Shown: piece after piece, positions 17,834 to 26,024 of the stretch
How positions within the stretch are numbered: position 1 is the first letter of the stretch
How the letters are laid out: each line of letters opens with the position of its first letter
Assembly (NCBI GenBank): GCA_031367715.1
Contig: JANLQJ010000030.1
Coordinates: 1 to 64,000, forward strand
Direction: 5' to 3'
Origin: JANYHF01 sp031367715
GTDB taxonomy: Bacteria > Pseudomonadota > Alphaproteobacteria > Rhizobiales > Hyphomicrobiaceae
DNA length: 64,000 nucleotides
Position numbers and translations under genes: made by a program
The notes under the pieces: generated by a model
Database searches by the model: none
Told to the model about the DNA's origin: nothing
Seen by the model: only the letters and a program-made list of their open reading frames with translations

Positions 17834-18145
17834 CGTTAGGGCCGATGCGAGATAATGAATGACGCTAAGAGAGTTTAACGCTCTGGAACCGGTATTCATT
17901 CCAACTCATTCAAAAAATTAGGGAATAGGGGCCTACCCCACCCGTTCTACGTCTGCATCGGGCATGCTTTGGCATGTCATGCGTTGGGGACTGAGGGACT
18001 GAAGACGGGGGACTGACCCCGGGGGACTGGGGGGACTGCTCGGCGGGGGCCGAGCACACCGATCGGCAACGGCTGCTGCAAGAAGCCAGGCGGCGGGATT
18101 CTCCTGCCGCCGGCCGGTGCGTGTATTTTTACAAGGCAAGCAGCG
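17834..18145. other. Intergenic region with G-rich repeats and hairpin
   Basis: This 312-bp gap contains several GGGACTG repeats with G-runs of three to six between about 17986 and 18036, a potential G-quadruplex-forming tract. It is followed by a perfect 8-bp hairpin TGCTCGGC/GCCGAGCA (18037-18056, GGGG loop). The hairpin could end transcription of the 21-heme gene or lie in the leader of the 25-heme gene. No open frame of interest was seen. Confidence 0.5.
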
Positions 18146-20014
18146 ATGCCTGGATATGGTCGAGTCTATGGACTGGTCGCCGGTCTGTTGCTGGCCGCTA
18201 TCCTATCGGTTGGTCTCTCATTGCGCTCGCCGGCCCTGGCGCAAAGCGCCGAGCCTGCCGCCTTCGATCACATGCAGACTGGTTTTCCGTTGACCGGCGC
18301 GCACGCCAATGTCGCGTGCGAAGGCTGCCATATCTCCAGTGTCGTGATGTCGACGCCGAGCCGCTGCAGCGGCTGCCACGATGGCGGCATCGGCGCGGGC
18401 AAGTCCGTGAGCCATGTGCGCACCACGGCCGAATGCGACACCTGCCACACCACCACGACCTACAGCAAAGCGCGCTTCGACCACAGTGCCGTTTCGGGCA
18501 CCTGCGCGAGCTGCCACGATGGCGTCAAGTCGACAGGCAAGCCGGCGGGCCACATGGTTACGGCAGCCGACTGCGGCAGCTGCCACGGCACGACCGTTTG
18601 GACCGGCGCCAAATTCAGCCACGTCAATGTCACCGGCAATTGCGCCAGCTGCCACAACGGTACAGCCGCGACGGGCAAAACGTCGACGCACATCAAGACC
18701 AGCGCGCTGTGTGAGAGCTGCCATGGTTCGACCGCGACGTGGTCGGGTGCCAAGGTGGACCACGCGCAAGTGATTGGCACCTGCTCGAGCTGCCACAATG
18801 GCAAGATCGCCACTGGCAAGTCTGCAACGCATATCGTCACGACGGCCGAGTGCAGCAGCTGTCATAACTCGACGGCAACCTGGGCTGGCGCGTCCGTAGA
18901 CCATTCCAAGTTCACCGGCACCTGCGCCAGCTGCCACAATGGCACGTCGGCAACCGGCAAGTCGGCAACGCACATCAAGACGAATACACAGTGCGCAGAT
19001 TGCCACAAGTCGACTGCAACCTGGACTGGAGCCACGGTCAACCACGCCGACGTCGTCGGCACCTGTTCCAGCTGCCACAACGGCAAGCTCGCCACCGGCA
19101 AGTCGTCAGGTCACGTTGCAACCACCGCCGAGTGCAACAGCTGCCACACGTCGACTGCGACCTGGCTTGGCGCTGCCTTCAACCACGCCAATGTCACCGG
19201 CAATTGCGCCAGCTGCCACAATGGTTCGACGGCAACCGGTAAGTCGGCCACGCACATCAAGACCAGCGCGCTGTGCGAGAGCTGCCATGCCTCGACCACG
19301 ACCTGGGTCGGCGCCAAGGTTGACCACACACAAGTGACTGGCACCTGCTCCAGCTGTCACAACGGCACCATTGCCACCGGCAAGTCGTCAGGTCACGTTG
19401 CAACCACCGCGGAGTGCAACAGCTGCCACAAGTCGACTGCGACCTGGCTTGGCGCCGCTTTCAATCACGCCAATGTCACCGGGACTTGCGTCAGCTGCCA
19501 CAATGGCACTACGGCAACTGGCAAGTCGACGGCGCACATCAAGACCAACACCGCCTGCGCCGATTGCCACACCTCAACGGCAACCTGGATCGGCGCCAAG
19601 GTCAACCACGCGGATGTGATCGGCACCTGCTCGAGTTGCCACAATGGCTCCATCGCCACCGGTAAGTCGTCAGGACACGTGGCAACCACCGCCGAGTGCA
19701 GCAGCTGCCACACGTCAACCGCGACCTGGGTCGGTGCGAAATTCAATCACGCCAATGTCACCGGCAATTGCGTCAGTTGCCACAACGGCGCGACCGCGAC
19801 TGGCAAGGTCGCGAGCCACATCACGACAAATACGGTGTGCGAGGATTGCCACAAGTCAACCACGACATGGCTTGGCGCCACGGTGAACCACAACGACGTC
19901 ACCGGCACCTGCGCTCACTGTCACAACGGCACCATCGCCAAGGGCAAGTCGAGCGGCCATCCAAGCACCAACGGTAATGACTGCGGTGCCTGCCACAACA
20001 CACGCTCGTTTTAG
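18146..20014 (+). CDS. Exported 25-heme c-type cytochrome with tandem two-heme repeats
   Basis: This 622-residue protein has a signal peptide (cleavage near ALA, about residue 32) and 25 CxxCH motifs. After a first module resembling the 21-heme protein (FDHxxxxFPLTGAH), it consists of about eleven 47-residue repeats. Each has two hemes and two conserved extra histidines, patterned GKSxxH, CxxCHxSTATWxGA, NH, GTCxSCHNG. Ser/Thr/Asn/Gly-rich, low-charge linkers suggest an extended extracellular chain. It is presumably an electron conduit, bis-His ligated. AAGG nine bases upstream supports the ATG. The next gene, an outer-membrane barrel, starts 27 bases after its stop. Confidence 0.9.
   Translation: MPGYGRVYGLVAGLLLAAILSVGLSLRSPALAQSAEPAAFDHMQTGFPLTGAHANVACEGCHISSVVMSTPSRCSGCHDGGIGAGKSVSHVRTTAECDTCHTTTTYSKARFDHSAVSGTCASCHDGVKSTGKPAGHMVTAADCGSCHGTTVWTGAKFSHVNVTGNCASCHNGTAATGKTSTHIKTSALCESCHGSTATWSGAKVDHAQVIGTCSSCHNGKIATGKSATHIVTTAECSSCHNSTATWAGASVDHSKFTGTCASCHNGTSATGKSATHIKTNTQCADCHKSTATWTGATVNHADVVGTCSSCHNGKLATGKSSGHVATTAECNSCHTSTATWLGAAFNHANVTGNCASCHNGSTATGKSATHIKTSALCESCHASTTTWVGAKVDHTQVTGTCSSCHNGTIATGKSSGHVATTAECNSCHKSTATWLGAAFNHANVTGTCVSCHNGTTATGKSTAHIKTNTACADCHTSTATWIGAKVNHADVIGTCSSCHNGSIATGKSSGHVATTAECSSCHTSTATWVGAKFNHANVTGNCVSCHNGATATGKVASHITTNTVCEDCHKSTTTWLGATVNHNDVTGTCAHCHNGTIAKGKSSGHPSTNGNDCGACHNTRSF
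18660..19950 (+). repeat. 141-nt coding tandem repeats with 282-nt superperiod
   Basis: Inside the 25-heme gene the DNA repeats every 141 nt, and alternate units are more alike than neighbours. For example AGTCGTCAGG recurs at 19101, 19383 and 19665, exactly 282 nt apart, in blocks that are nearly identical over more than 100 bases. This indicates recent duplication of a four-heme (94-residue) unit. Confidence 0.9.
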
Positions 20015-20041
20015 TTCAGCGGTAGAATTCAAGGGGTAATA

Positions 20042-22327
20042 ATGATCGCCGCCAAGCATTCATACTCTGCCGGTGTCGTGCTGACTGGGCTCGCGCTGCT
20101 CGTTGCATGCACAGCAGCACCAGCCCAGGCCGGGCCAGTGCTTGATCGCATCCTGTCGGGCGCACAGATCATCGAAAAGGGCGCGTGCTCCCTGCTGCGC
20201 GTCGACTTCAACATCCGGATACGCTATATCAGCCATTTCCCGGGCGACAAAGGCAGCCAGCTCAGCATCAAGATCGCCGCTATCGATGCCGCGCAGGCCC
20301 GCGACGAGTTGATCGCACGCCGCGAGGCCGTGCCCGCGCCGGGCAGCAAGCTTGCCGCTATTCGCTCCATCGAGTTCGAGGCGAATTCCGGCACCGAGCC
20401 GGCGTTGCTCATCACCTTCAAGCATCCGATGGCCTTCAAGGTCGCCGCCGCCAAGGACTTCCAGTCGCTGGTCATCGCTGTTTCGGCGCCGGGCAGCAAG
20501 CCCTGCGCGCCGGTCATCGCGGCCAATGGCGGCACCACGTGGTCGACAACGGTTACTCCCGAGACGCTGCCGCCGGCCGTCACAGGTGCGGGCGAGGGCC
20601 CGGTCAAAGGCAAGCTCAGCGACAGCGACCGCCATGCCGTCTCGGCGCTGATGGATCGTGCCCGCGAAGCGTTGGGCGCCGGCGCCTCCGACACCGCCAT
20701 CAAAGCACTGACGCGCGTGCTTGGCTATCCGCGCAGCGAGGTGACGCAGGAGGCAACCGAACTGCTGGGTGTCGCGCATCAGCGCAAGGGCGAGATCGAG
20801 AAGGCGCGTGCTCTCTATCAAGACTATCTGCGCCTGCATCCGACTGGCGACGATGCAACTCGCGTGCGCGAGCGACTAGCATCACTCGACAACGCTCCCG
20901 CCGACTCCAGCGGCCCTGGCCGGTCCGCCTCGCACGAGAGCCGGTTCGGCACGCCCGGCCAGCCGAGCTACATCGTCAACGGCAGCTTCTCGCAATACTA
21001 TATGCGCGACGACGGCTTCCATTCCTTCGTCGATCCGTCATTGCCACCCGAGATCAACAAGGCGCCCGACGATCACAGCCTGTTCCAGAACGAGTTGCTC
21101 TCCAGCTTCGATACCACCGCGCAATGGGGCAATGCCGACAGCCAGTCGAAATTCCGCTTCTCAGGCGCGTCCGAGAATGGCTTGAGCGCCGGCGACCGGC
21201 AGATCGCGAGCATCGCTACGCTGGAGCTGGATAATTCCGTCAGGGATTGGGGCCTGACCACCAAGCTTGGCCGCCAGACGCGCAATACCGGCGGTGTGCT
21301 CGGCCGGTTTGATGGCGGGCTTGTCAGTTGGCAGGCGCTGCCGAACCTGCGGCTCGATACGGTGGTTGGCTCGCCAGTGCTGTTGCGCCGCGACATGCCG
21401 TACAAGAACGGTAGCCTGTTTTATGGCGAGGCACTGAATTTCGGGCCGCTGTTCGGAGCATTCGATACCACGCTCTATGCCATCGAACAGCGCACGGCCG
21501 GGCTGATCGACCGCCAGGCCGTCGGCGGCGAAGTGCGCTATGCCGATGCCAGCAAGTCGGCCTTTGTCAGCCTCGACTACGACACGCATTTCCAGCGGCT
21601 GGGTGCGGCGATCGCCAACGGCACCTGGACCTTCGAGGACAAATCCACCTTCACGGCATCGGTCGAGCATCGCGGTTCGCCCAGTCTCAGTGCCACCGAC
21701 GCGCTGATCGGCCAGCCCTTCGGCTCGCTGTCGGAAATGCTCGCGGTCTTCAGCCCGGCTGAGATCGACCAGTTCGCCAAGGATCGCTCGGCGTTTGCCG
21801 ATACCGCCAGCGTCGGCTTCTCGCGGCCGCTCAACGAGCATCTGCAGGTGAGTCTCGATGCATCCTGGTTCAGCCTGTCGGAGAGCCCGGGCTCGGGTGG
21901 TGTCGCGGCAGTACCTGGCAGCGGCAATGAATATTATTTCTCGGGCCAGCTGACCGGCAACGACCTGTTCAAGCCGTCCGATCTCTATGTGTTGGGTCTG
22001 CGCTATGCAACGACGCCTGACATCAAGACCTATGTTGCGGACGTCAGCGCCCGCTATCCGGTCACCAACAAGCTGCGGCTCAATCCGCGGCTGCGCGTCG
22101 CCTATCGCAACAACGATACGTTGAAGTGGGAGGAGTACTCCGTTCTGCCCTCGATGCGGCTCGATTACCAGTGGACGCGCGACTGGAACCTGGAGCTGGA
22201 GGGAGGCGCCAAGTTCACCCGCAAGCTGCAAGCGGGCACGCAAGACGATCAGTCGGAGTTGTTTGTCACGGTCGGTTATCGCTACGATTTCGATGTCGAG
22301 GGCGCAATAGTTGGCTCGGTCAAGTGA
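20042..22327 (+). CDS. TPR-containing outer-membrane beta-barrel protein
   Basis: This 761-residue protein has a signal peptide (about residues 1-30). A beta-rich domain with two cysteines (about 40-165) follows, then a linker, TPR-like helices (about 195-283, ALYQDYLRLHP) and a long C-terminal region (about 310-761). The last region is made of alternating amphipathic strands with aromatic ends (SQYYMRDDGF, GLRYATTPD, VTVGYRYDF), typical of an outer-membrane barrel. AGGGG six bases before the ATG supports the start. Immediate linkage to two multiheme cytochromes suggests it houses or secretes them across the outer membrane. It lacks the N-terminal CxxC motif of MtrB and is probably a different porin family. 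Confidence 0.75.
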   Translation: MIAAKHSYSAGVVLTGLALLVACTAAPAQAGPVLDRILSGAQIIEKGACSLLRVDFNIRIRYISHFPGDKGSQLSIKIAAIDAAQARDELIARREAVPAPGSKLAAIRSIEFEANSGTEPALLITFKHPMAFKVAAAKDFQSLVIAVSAPGSKPCAPVIAANGGTTWSTTVTPETLPPAVTGAGEGPVKGKLSDSDRHAVSALMDRAREALGAGASDTAIKALTRVLGYPRSEVTQEATELLGVAHQRKGEIEKARALYQDYLRLHPTGDDATRVRERLASLDNAPADSSGPGRSASHESRFGTPGQPSYIVNGSFSQYYMRDDGFHSFVDPSLPPEINKAPDDHSLFQNELLSSFDTTAQWGNADSQSKFRFSGASENGLSAGDRQIASIATLELDNSVRDWGLTTKLGRQTRNTGGVLGRFDGGLVSWQALPNLRLDTVVGSPVLLRRDMPYKNGSLFYGEALNFGPLFGAFDTTLYAIEQRTAGLIDRQAVGGEVRYADASKSAFVSLDYDTHFQRLGAAIANGTWTFEDKSTFTASVEHRGSPSLSATDALIGQPFGSLSEMLAVFSPAEIDQFAKDRSAFADTASVGFSRPLNEHLQVSLDASWFSLSESPGSGGVAAVPGSGNEYYFSGQLTGNDLFKPSDLYVLGLRYATTPDIKTYVADVSARYPVTNKLRLNPRLRVAYRNNDTLKWEEYSVLPSMRLDYQWTRDWNLELEGGAKFTRKLQAGTQDDQSELFVTVGYRYDFDVEGAIVGSVK

Positions 22328-22334
22328 GGACGAT

Positions 22335-22357
22335 GCTGTTGGGGGGCTGCCAACAGC
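22335..22357. terminator. Bidirectional hairpin terminator
   Basis: A perfect 8-bp stem (GCTGTTGG pairing with CCAACAGC, 7-nt loop) occupies the 32-base gap between two convergent stop codons. Position and structure fit a shared terminator; a strong U-run is absent. Confidence 0.55.
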
Positions 22358-22359
22358 CG

Positions 22360-23430
22360 TCAACTGACCCAGCTGCGCTCCAACACCTCGATCCAGTTCC
22401 GATGGCACAACCGGCTAAGTGTTAGGTCGTCAAATCCGTGCTTGCGCAGCGCTGCCACCAGGACCGGCAGACCGGTGACGTCGCCGATGGCCTCGGGAAC
22501 TTTGGCGCCATCGAAATCGGACCCGAAGCCGACATGCTCGACGCCAAGCTTGGCGATCAGGTGATCGAGGTGGCGCAGCATGAGCTCAATCGGCGTGCTG
22601 TCGCCGATCTGGCCGTCGGGGCGCAGGAAGCAGGTGGCGAAGTTCAGCCCAACCAAGCCGCCCGACTTGGCGATTGCCGCAAGTTGCCGGTCGGTCAGAT
22701 TGCGGGCGTGTGGGCAAACCGCATGGGCGTTGGAGTGCGAGGCGATCAGCGGTTTACTGCTGATTTTGGCCACGTCCCAAAAACCCTTCTCGGTCATGTG
22801 TGATAGGTCGATGGCGATGCCGAGCTGATTGCAGGCCTTGATAAGCGCCTTGCCCACATCGGTGAGGCCGGGCCCGGTATCGCCGGTTGAAGGATAGCGG
22901 AACGGCACGCCATGGCCGAAGATGGTTGGACGGCTCCATACTGGCCCCAGCGAGCGCAAGCCTGCCTGGTGGAATACGTCTAGGCCGTGCAGATTGCGGT
23001 CGATCGCCTCGGCGCCTTCCATATGCATGACAGCGGCAACAACGCCATTGGCCAGACACTCCCGGATTTCGACGGCGGTACGGCAGATCTTGAACTTGCC
23101 CGTTGAGTCCCGCTCCATGCGAATGAGGGTGGCCACCATGGCCAGTGCCGTCGGCAGCGCCTGGTGGGACTCCATCAATCGAGTGAGCGGCACGTCATAA
23201 CTTTCACCCTGCATCAACTCATCAAGCTTCTCGAGGCTCTCGGTCGGCGGCACGTAGACGGCGAACAGTCCGCCCGCGAACCCGCCTTTCAGCATGCGCG
23301 GCAGATCCAGATGGCCCTCGTCATCGCCCTTAATGAAGTCGCGTTCGGGGGTCTTGGTGGCCTTCTTGTTGAGGCGGAACAGGACGTCGTTGTGGCCGTC
23401 AAAGATGGGTTCGGGAGCCTTTTTGGGCAT
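22360..23430 (-). CDS. Membrane-type dipeptidase (peptidase M19)
   Basis: This 356-residue zinc amidohydrolase resembles renal dipeptidase. Metal-binding signatures are visible in order: FDGHNDV (HxD), MHMEGAEAI (bridging Glu), IDLSHM (His) and IASHSNAHAV (His). The C-terminal GFGSDFDG is also conserved. It hydrolyses dipeptides, possibly including D-residues. No signal peptide precedes the chosen ATG (MPKKAPEP), so it is probably cytoplasmic. Divergent transcription from a peptide ABC transporter operon indicates a shared role in using imported peptides. Confidence 0.92.
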   Translation of the reverse strand: MPKKAPEPIFDGHNDVLFRLNKKATKTPERDFIKGDDEGHLDLPRMLKGGFAGGLFAVYVPPTESLEKLDELMQGESYDVPLTRLMESHQALPTALAMVATLIRMERDSTGKFKICRTAVEIRECLANGVVAAVMHMEGAEAIDRNLHGLDVFHQAGLRSLGPVWSRPTIFGHGVPFRYPSTGDTGPGLTDVGKALIKACNQLGIAIDLSHMTEKGFWDVAKISSKPLIASHSNAHAVCPHARNLTDRQLAAIAKSGGLVGLNFATCFLRPDGQIGDSTPIELMLRHLDHLIAKLGVEHVGFGSDFDGAKVPEAIGDVTGLPVLVAALRKHGFDDLTLSRLCHRNWIEVLERSWVS

Positions 23431-23512
23431 CGCTTGGGCGGCCTTTCGATTCTGGCAGCATGGATTCCGAGACGCAAGAAACGCTAGCCTAGCAAAAATT
23501 GGCATGGGATGA

Positions 23513-24049
23513 ATGGGCAAGAAGAAAAATCAGGGCGGAACAGCGTTGAACGATCGGATTGCCAAACAGCCACTCGCCGGGTTCGACCGGGCCATCGCTC
23601 GCGCCATGACGCCGGATGCGTGCTGGCAGGCGTTGGAGCGGCTGGCGGCAGAGCTTGCCGGGTACAAGTTGTTCACGGTGATGACGGTCGATCTTAGCGC
23701 CGATGTCGCCCGCCGGGACTACAGCAGCGACCCGGCCGCCTATCCCGTCTCCGGCACCAAGCCGATCCAGCATGATCGCTGGTTCGAGATCGTGCATCAG
23801 CAGCACAAGACGTTCGTAGCCAACACGCTGGCCGACATCGCCACGGTGTTCCCCGATCACGAGAAGATCGGCGCGCTCGGATGTGGCTCGGTGGTCAATC
23901 TGCCGGTGGTGCTGTCAGGTGAGCTGTCAGCGACCATCAACATGCTGCATGAGGCGCACTATTATAGCCCCGAGCGTGTGGCCATGATCGAGAACGACCT
24001 GTCGGTTCCGGCCAAGCTGGCTTTGTTGGCGGCGAGGACTCTGGCATGA
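23513..24049 (+). CDS. GAF-domain protein
   Basis: This 178-residue protein has a single GAF-like domain (about residues 30-175), with LAGYKLFTVMTVD and the GCGSVVNLPVVLSGELSATINM core strands. It may bind a small ligand. It is the first gene of the peptide transporter operon and overlaps the permease gene by 4 bases (ATGA), so it may sense or process the transported compound. No output domain such as a kinase or DNA-binding region is present. The start lacks a strong ribosome-binding site. Confidence 0.75.
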   Translation: MGKKKNQGGTALNDRIAKQPLAGFDRAIARAMTPDACWQALERLAAELAGYKLFTVMTVDLSADVARRDYSSDPAAYPVSGTKPIQHDRWFEIVHQQHKTFVANTLADIATVFPDHEKIGALGCGSVVNLPVVLSGELSATINMLHEAHYYSPERVAMIENDLSVPAKLALLAARTLA

Positions 24050-25092
24050 CAGAGGGCAGCGCCACCGCTTGGATATCGGCGCTGTCTTGGCGGCTCGCCA
24101 GTTTTCTCGGCTCGCTGCTGCTGACGCTGCTGGGTCTCACCGCCATCACGTTCGGCATCGGCCGCTTCATTCCCACCGATCCGGTATTGGCGGTGGTGGG
24201 CGATCACGCCACTCGGGCGATCTACGACAAGGCACTTCTGGCCATGGGGCTCGATCGCCCGATTCCCGAGCAGTACTTTATCTACTTGAAGAAGGTCCTG
24301 ACCGGCGATTTCGGCACGTCAGTGATGACGTCCCATTCGGTGCTCAGTGACCTCATCCAGTTCTTCCCCGCCACCTTCGAACTGGCCACCATCGCCACGC
24401 TGCTGGGCGTCGCCATCGGCGTGCCGGCCGGCGTGGCGGCGGCGGCGATGAAGGGGCGCTGGCCGGATCAACTGGTGGGAATTGTCGGGTTGTTCGGCTA
24501 CTCGATGCCGATCTTCTGGCTGGGGCTGATTGGCCTTGCCCTGTTCTATGGCCGTTTGAGTTGGGTCGGTGGCCCCGGCCGGCTCGATATCGGCTATGAC
24601 GACATCGTCACAGCGCGCACCGGCGTTATCCTGATCGACAGCGCGCTGGCGGGCGAATGGGACGTGTTCCGCAATGCCATATCGCACCTCATCCTGCCTG
24701 CCAGTCTGCTCGGCTATGTCTCGCTGGCTTACATCGCGCGTATGACGCGCAGTTTCATGATCGATCAGCTGGCGCAGGAATATGTGACGGCTGCCCGCAT
24801 CAAGGGCCGCTCCTTCTGGGGCGCGGTGTGGGGGCACGCCTTCCCCAACATCATGGTGCCGCTGATCACCGTCATCGGCCTCAGCTACGCCTCGCTGCTG
24901 GAAGGTGCGGTGCTGACGGAATCGGTGTTCGCCTGGCCTGGTCTGGGGCTCTACATCACGCGCTCGCTGTTCAACGCCGACATGAACGCCGTTTTGGGCG
25001 GCACGCTGATGGTTGGTGCGGTGTTCATCGGCGTCAACCTGCTGTGCGATTTCCTTTACAAGGTGTTTGACCCGAGGTTGCGGACGGCATGA
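24046..25092 (+). CDS. Peptide ABC transporter permease (DppB type)
   Basis: This 348-residue inner-membrane protein has six predicted helices. The N-terminal TM1 is followed by the periplasmic segment (ALLAMGLDRPIPEQY), and the C-terminal half holds the EAA-loop region (EYVTAARIKGRSFWGAVWGHAFPN). These are features of DppB/OppB permeases of the peptide/nickel transporter family. It forms the channel with the next permease. Start and stop overlap neighbours by 4 bases each, implying translational coupling. Confidence 0.93.
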   Translation: MTEGSATAWISALSWRLASFLGSLLLTLLGLTAITFGIGRFIPTDPVLAVVGDHATRAIYDKALLAMGLDRPIPEQYFIYLKKVLTGDFGTSVMTSHSVLSDLIQFFPATFELATIATLLGVAIGVPAGVAAAAMKGRWPDQLVGIVGLFGYSMPIFWLGLIGLALFYGRLSWVGGPGRLDIGYDDIVTARTGVILIDSALAGEWDVFRNAISHLILPASLLGYVSLAYIARMTRSFMIDQLAQEYVTAARIKGRSFWGAVWGHAFPNIMVPLITVIGLSYASLLEGAVLTESVFAWPGLGLYITRSLFNADMNAVLGGTLMVGAVFIGVNLLCDFLYKVFDPRLRTA

Positions 25093-26024
25093 CCATCGAG
25101 ATCAGCCCCGATGCCCCGTTAGCGCGCCTGTCGCTCGGCCAATGGCTGTCGAGCGATGCGCCGACCTCACGCCGGCAGGCCGTGCTCGGCAATATCTACC
25201 GCGGCGCTGGTACGCTGCTTGCCAATCCGGCGGCTGTGATCGGGTTGCTGATCGTGGTGGCACTCGCACTGGTGGCGGTGTTCGCGCCACTGGTGGCCGG
25301 TTTCCGTTCGCCGATCGAGCAGAATCTGGCTGACCGGCTGGCTGCTCCCGGCGCCGCTCACTGGTTCGGCACCGATGAGCTTGGCCGGGACATCTATGCC
25401 CGCGCCGTCCATGGCGCGCGCGTGACGCTGACCATCGTTCTGCTGGTGTCGGTGGTGGTTGCGCCCATTGGCCTGGCGGTCGGCACCACCGCCGGTTATC
25501 TCGGCGGCTGGATCGATGCCATCTTGATGCGCATCACCGACATCTTCCTCGCCTTTCCGCGCCTTGTGCTGGCGCTGGCCTTCGCCGCCGCGCTCGGCCC
25601 CGGCATCGAAAACGCCGTCATCGCCATCTCGCTGACGGCATGGCCGCCCTATGCCCGCATTGCCCGCGCCGAAACCGTGACCATCGCGCGCAGCGATTTC
25701 ATTGCCGCGGTCGTCATGCAAGGCGCATCCACGTCGCGCATCCTGTTCCGGCATATCGTGCCGTTGTGCCTGTCGTCGGTGATCGTGCGGCTGACGCTGG
25801 ATATGGCCGGCATCATCTTGACGGCAGCCGGCCTCGGCTTTCTCGGCCTTGGGGCACAGCCGCCGACCGCCGAGTGGGGCGCCATGGTGGCATCGGGACG
25901 CGACGTCATCCTTGATCAATGGTGGGTCGCTACCATTCCGGGGCTCGCGATCTTCATCGTCAGCCTCGGCTTTAATCTTCTGGGGGACGGATTGCGCGAC
26001 GTGCTCGATCCGAAAAGCACATGA
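25089..26024 (+). CDS. Peptide ABC transporter permease (DppC type)
   Basis: This 311-residue partner of the preceding permease starts with an extended cytoplasmic N-terminus. TM1 (about residues 45-68), the HWFGTDELGRDIYARAVHGAR motif typical of DppC/OppC and the EAA loop (RSDFIAAVVMQGASTSRIL) follow. GLGFLGLGAQPPTAEWG near the C-terminus is a family hallmark. It overlaps both neighbours by 4 bases. Confidence 0.94.
   Translation: MTIEISPDAPLARLSLGQWLSSDAPTSRRQAVLGNIYRGAGTLLANPAAVIGLLIVVALALVAVFAPLVAGFRSPIEQNLADRLAAPGAAHWFGTDELGRDIYARAVHGARVTLTIVLLVSVVVAPIGLAVGTTAGYLGGWIDAILMRITDIFLAFPRLVLALAFAAALGPGIENAVIAISLTAWPPYARIARAETVTIARSDFIAAVVMQGASTSRILFRHIVPLCLSSVIVRLTLDMAGIILTAAGLGFLGLGAQPPTAEWGAMVASGRDVILDQWWVATIPGLAIFIVSLGFNLLGDGLRDVLDPKST

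Noticed and set aside
16472..17899. Very long open frame antisense to the 21-heme cytochrome gene (475 codons)
   Set aside because: It mirrors the repetitive cytochrome codons, has no ribosome-binding site or known domain, and the plus strand has 21 CxxCH motifs that cannot be accidental.
18660..19950. Regularly spaced repeats that could suggest a CRISPR array
   Set aside because: The period is 141 nt, repeats are coding and in frame, spacers are not unique, and no cas genes are present.
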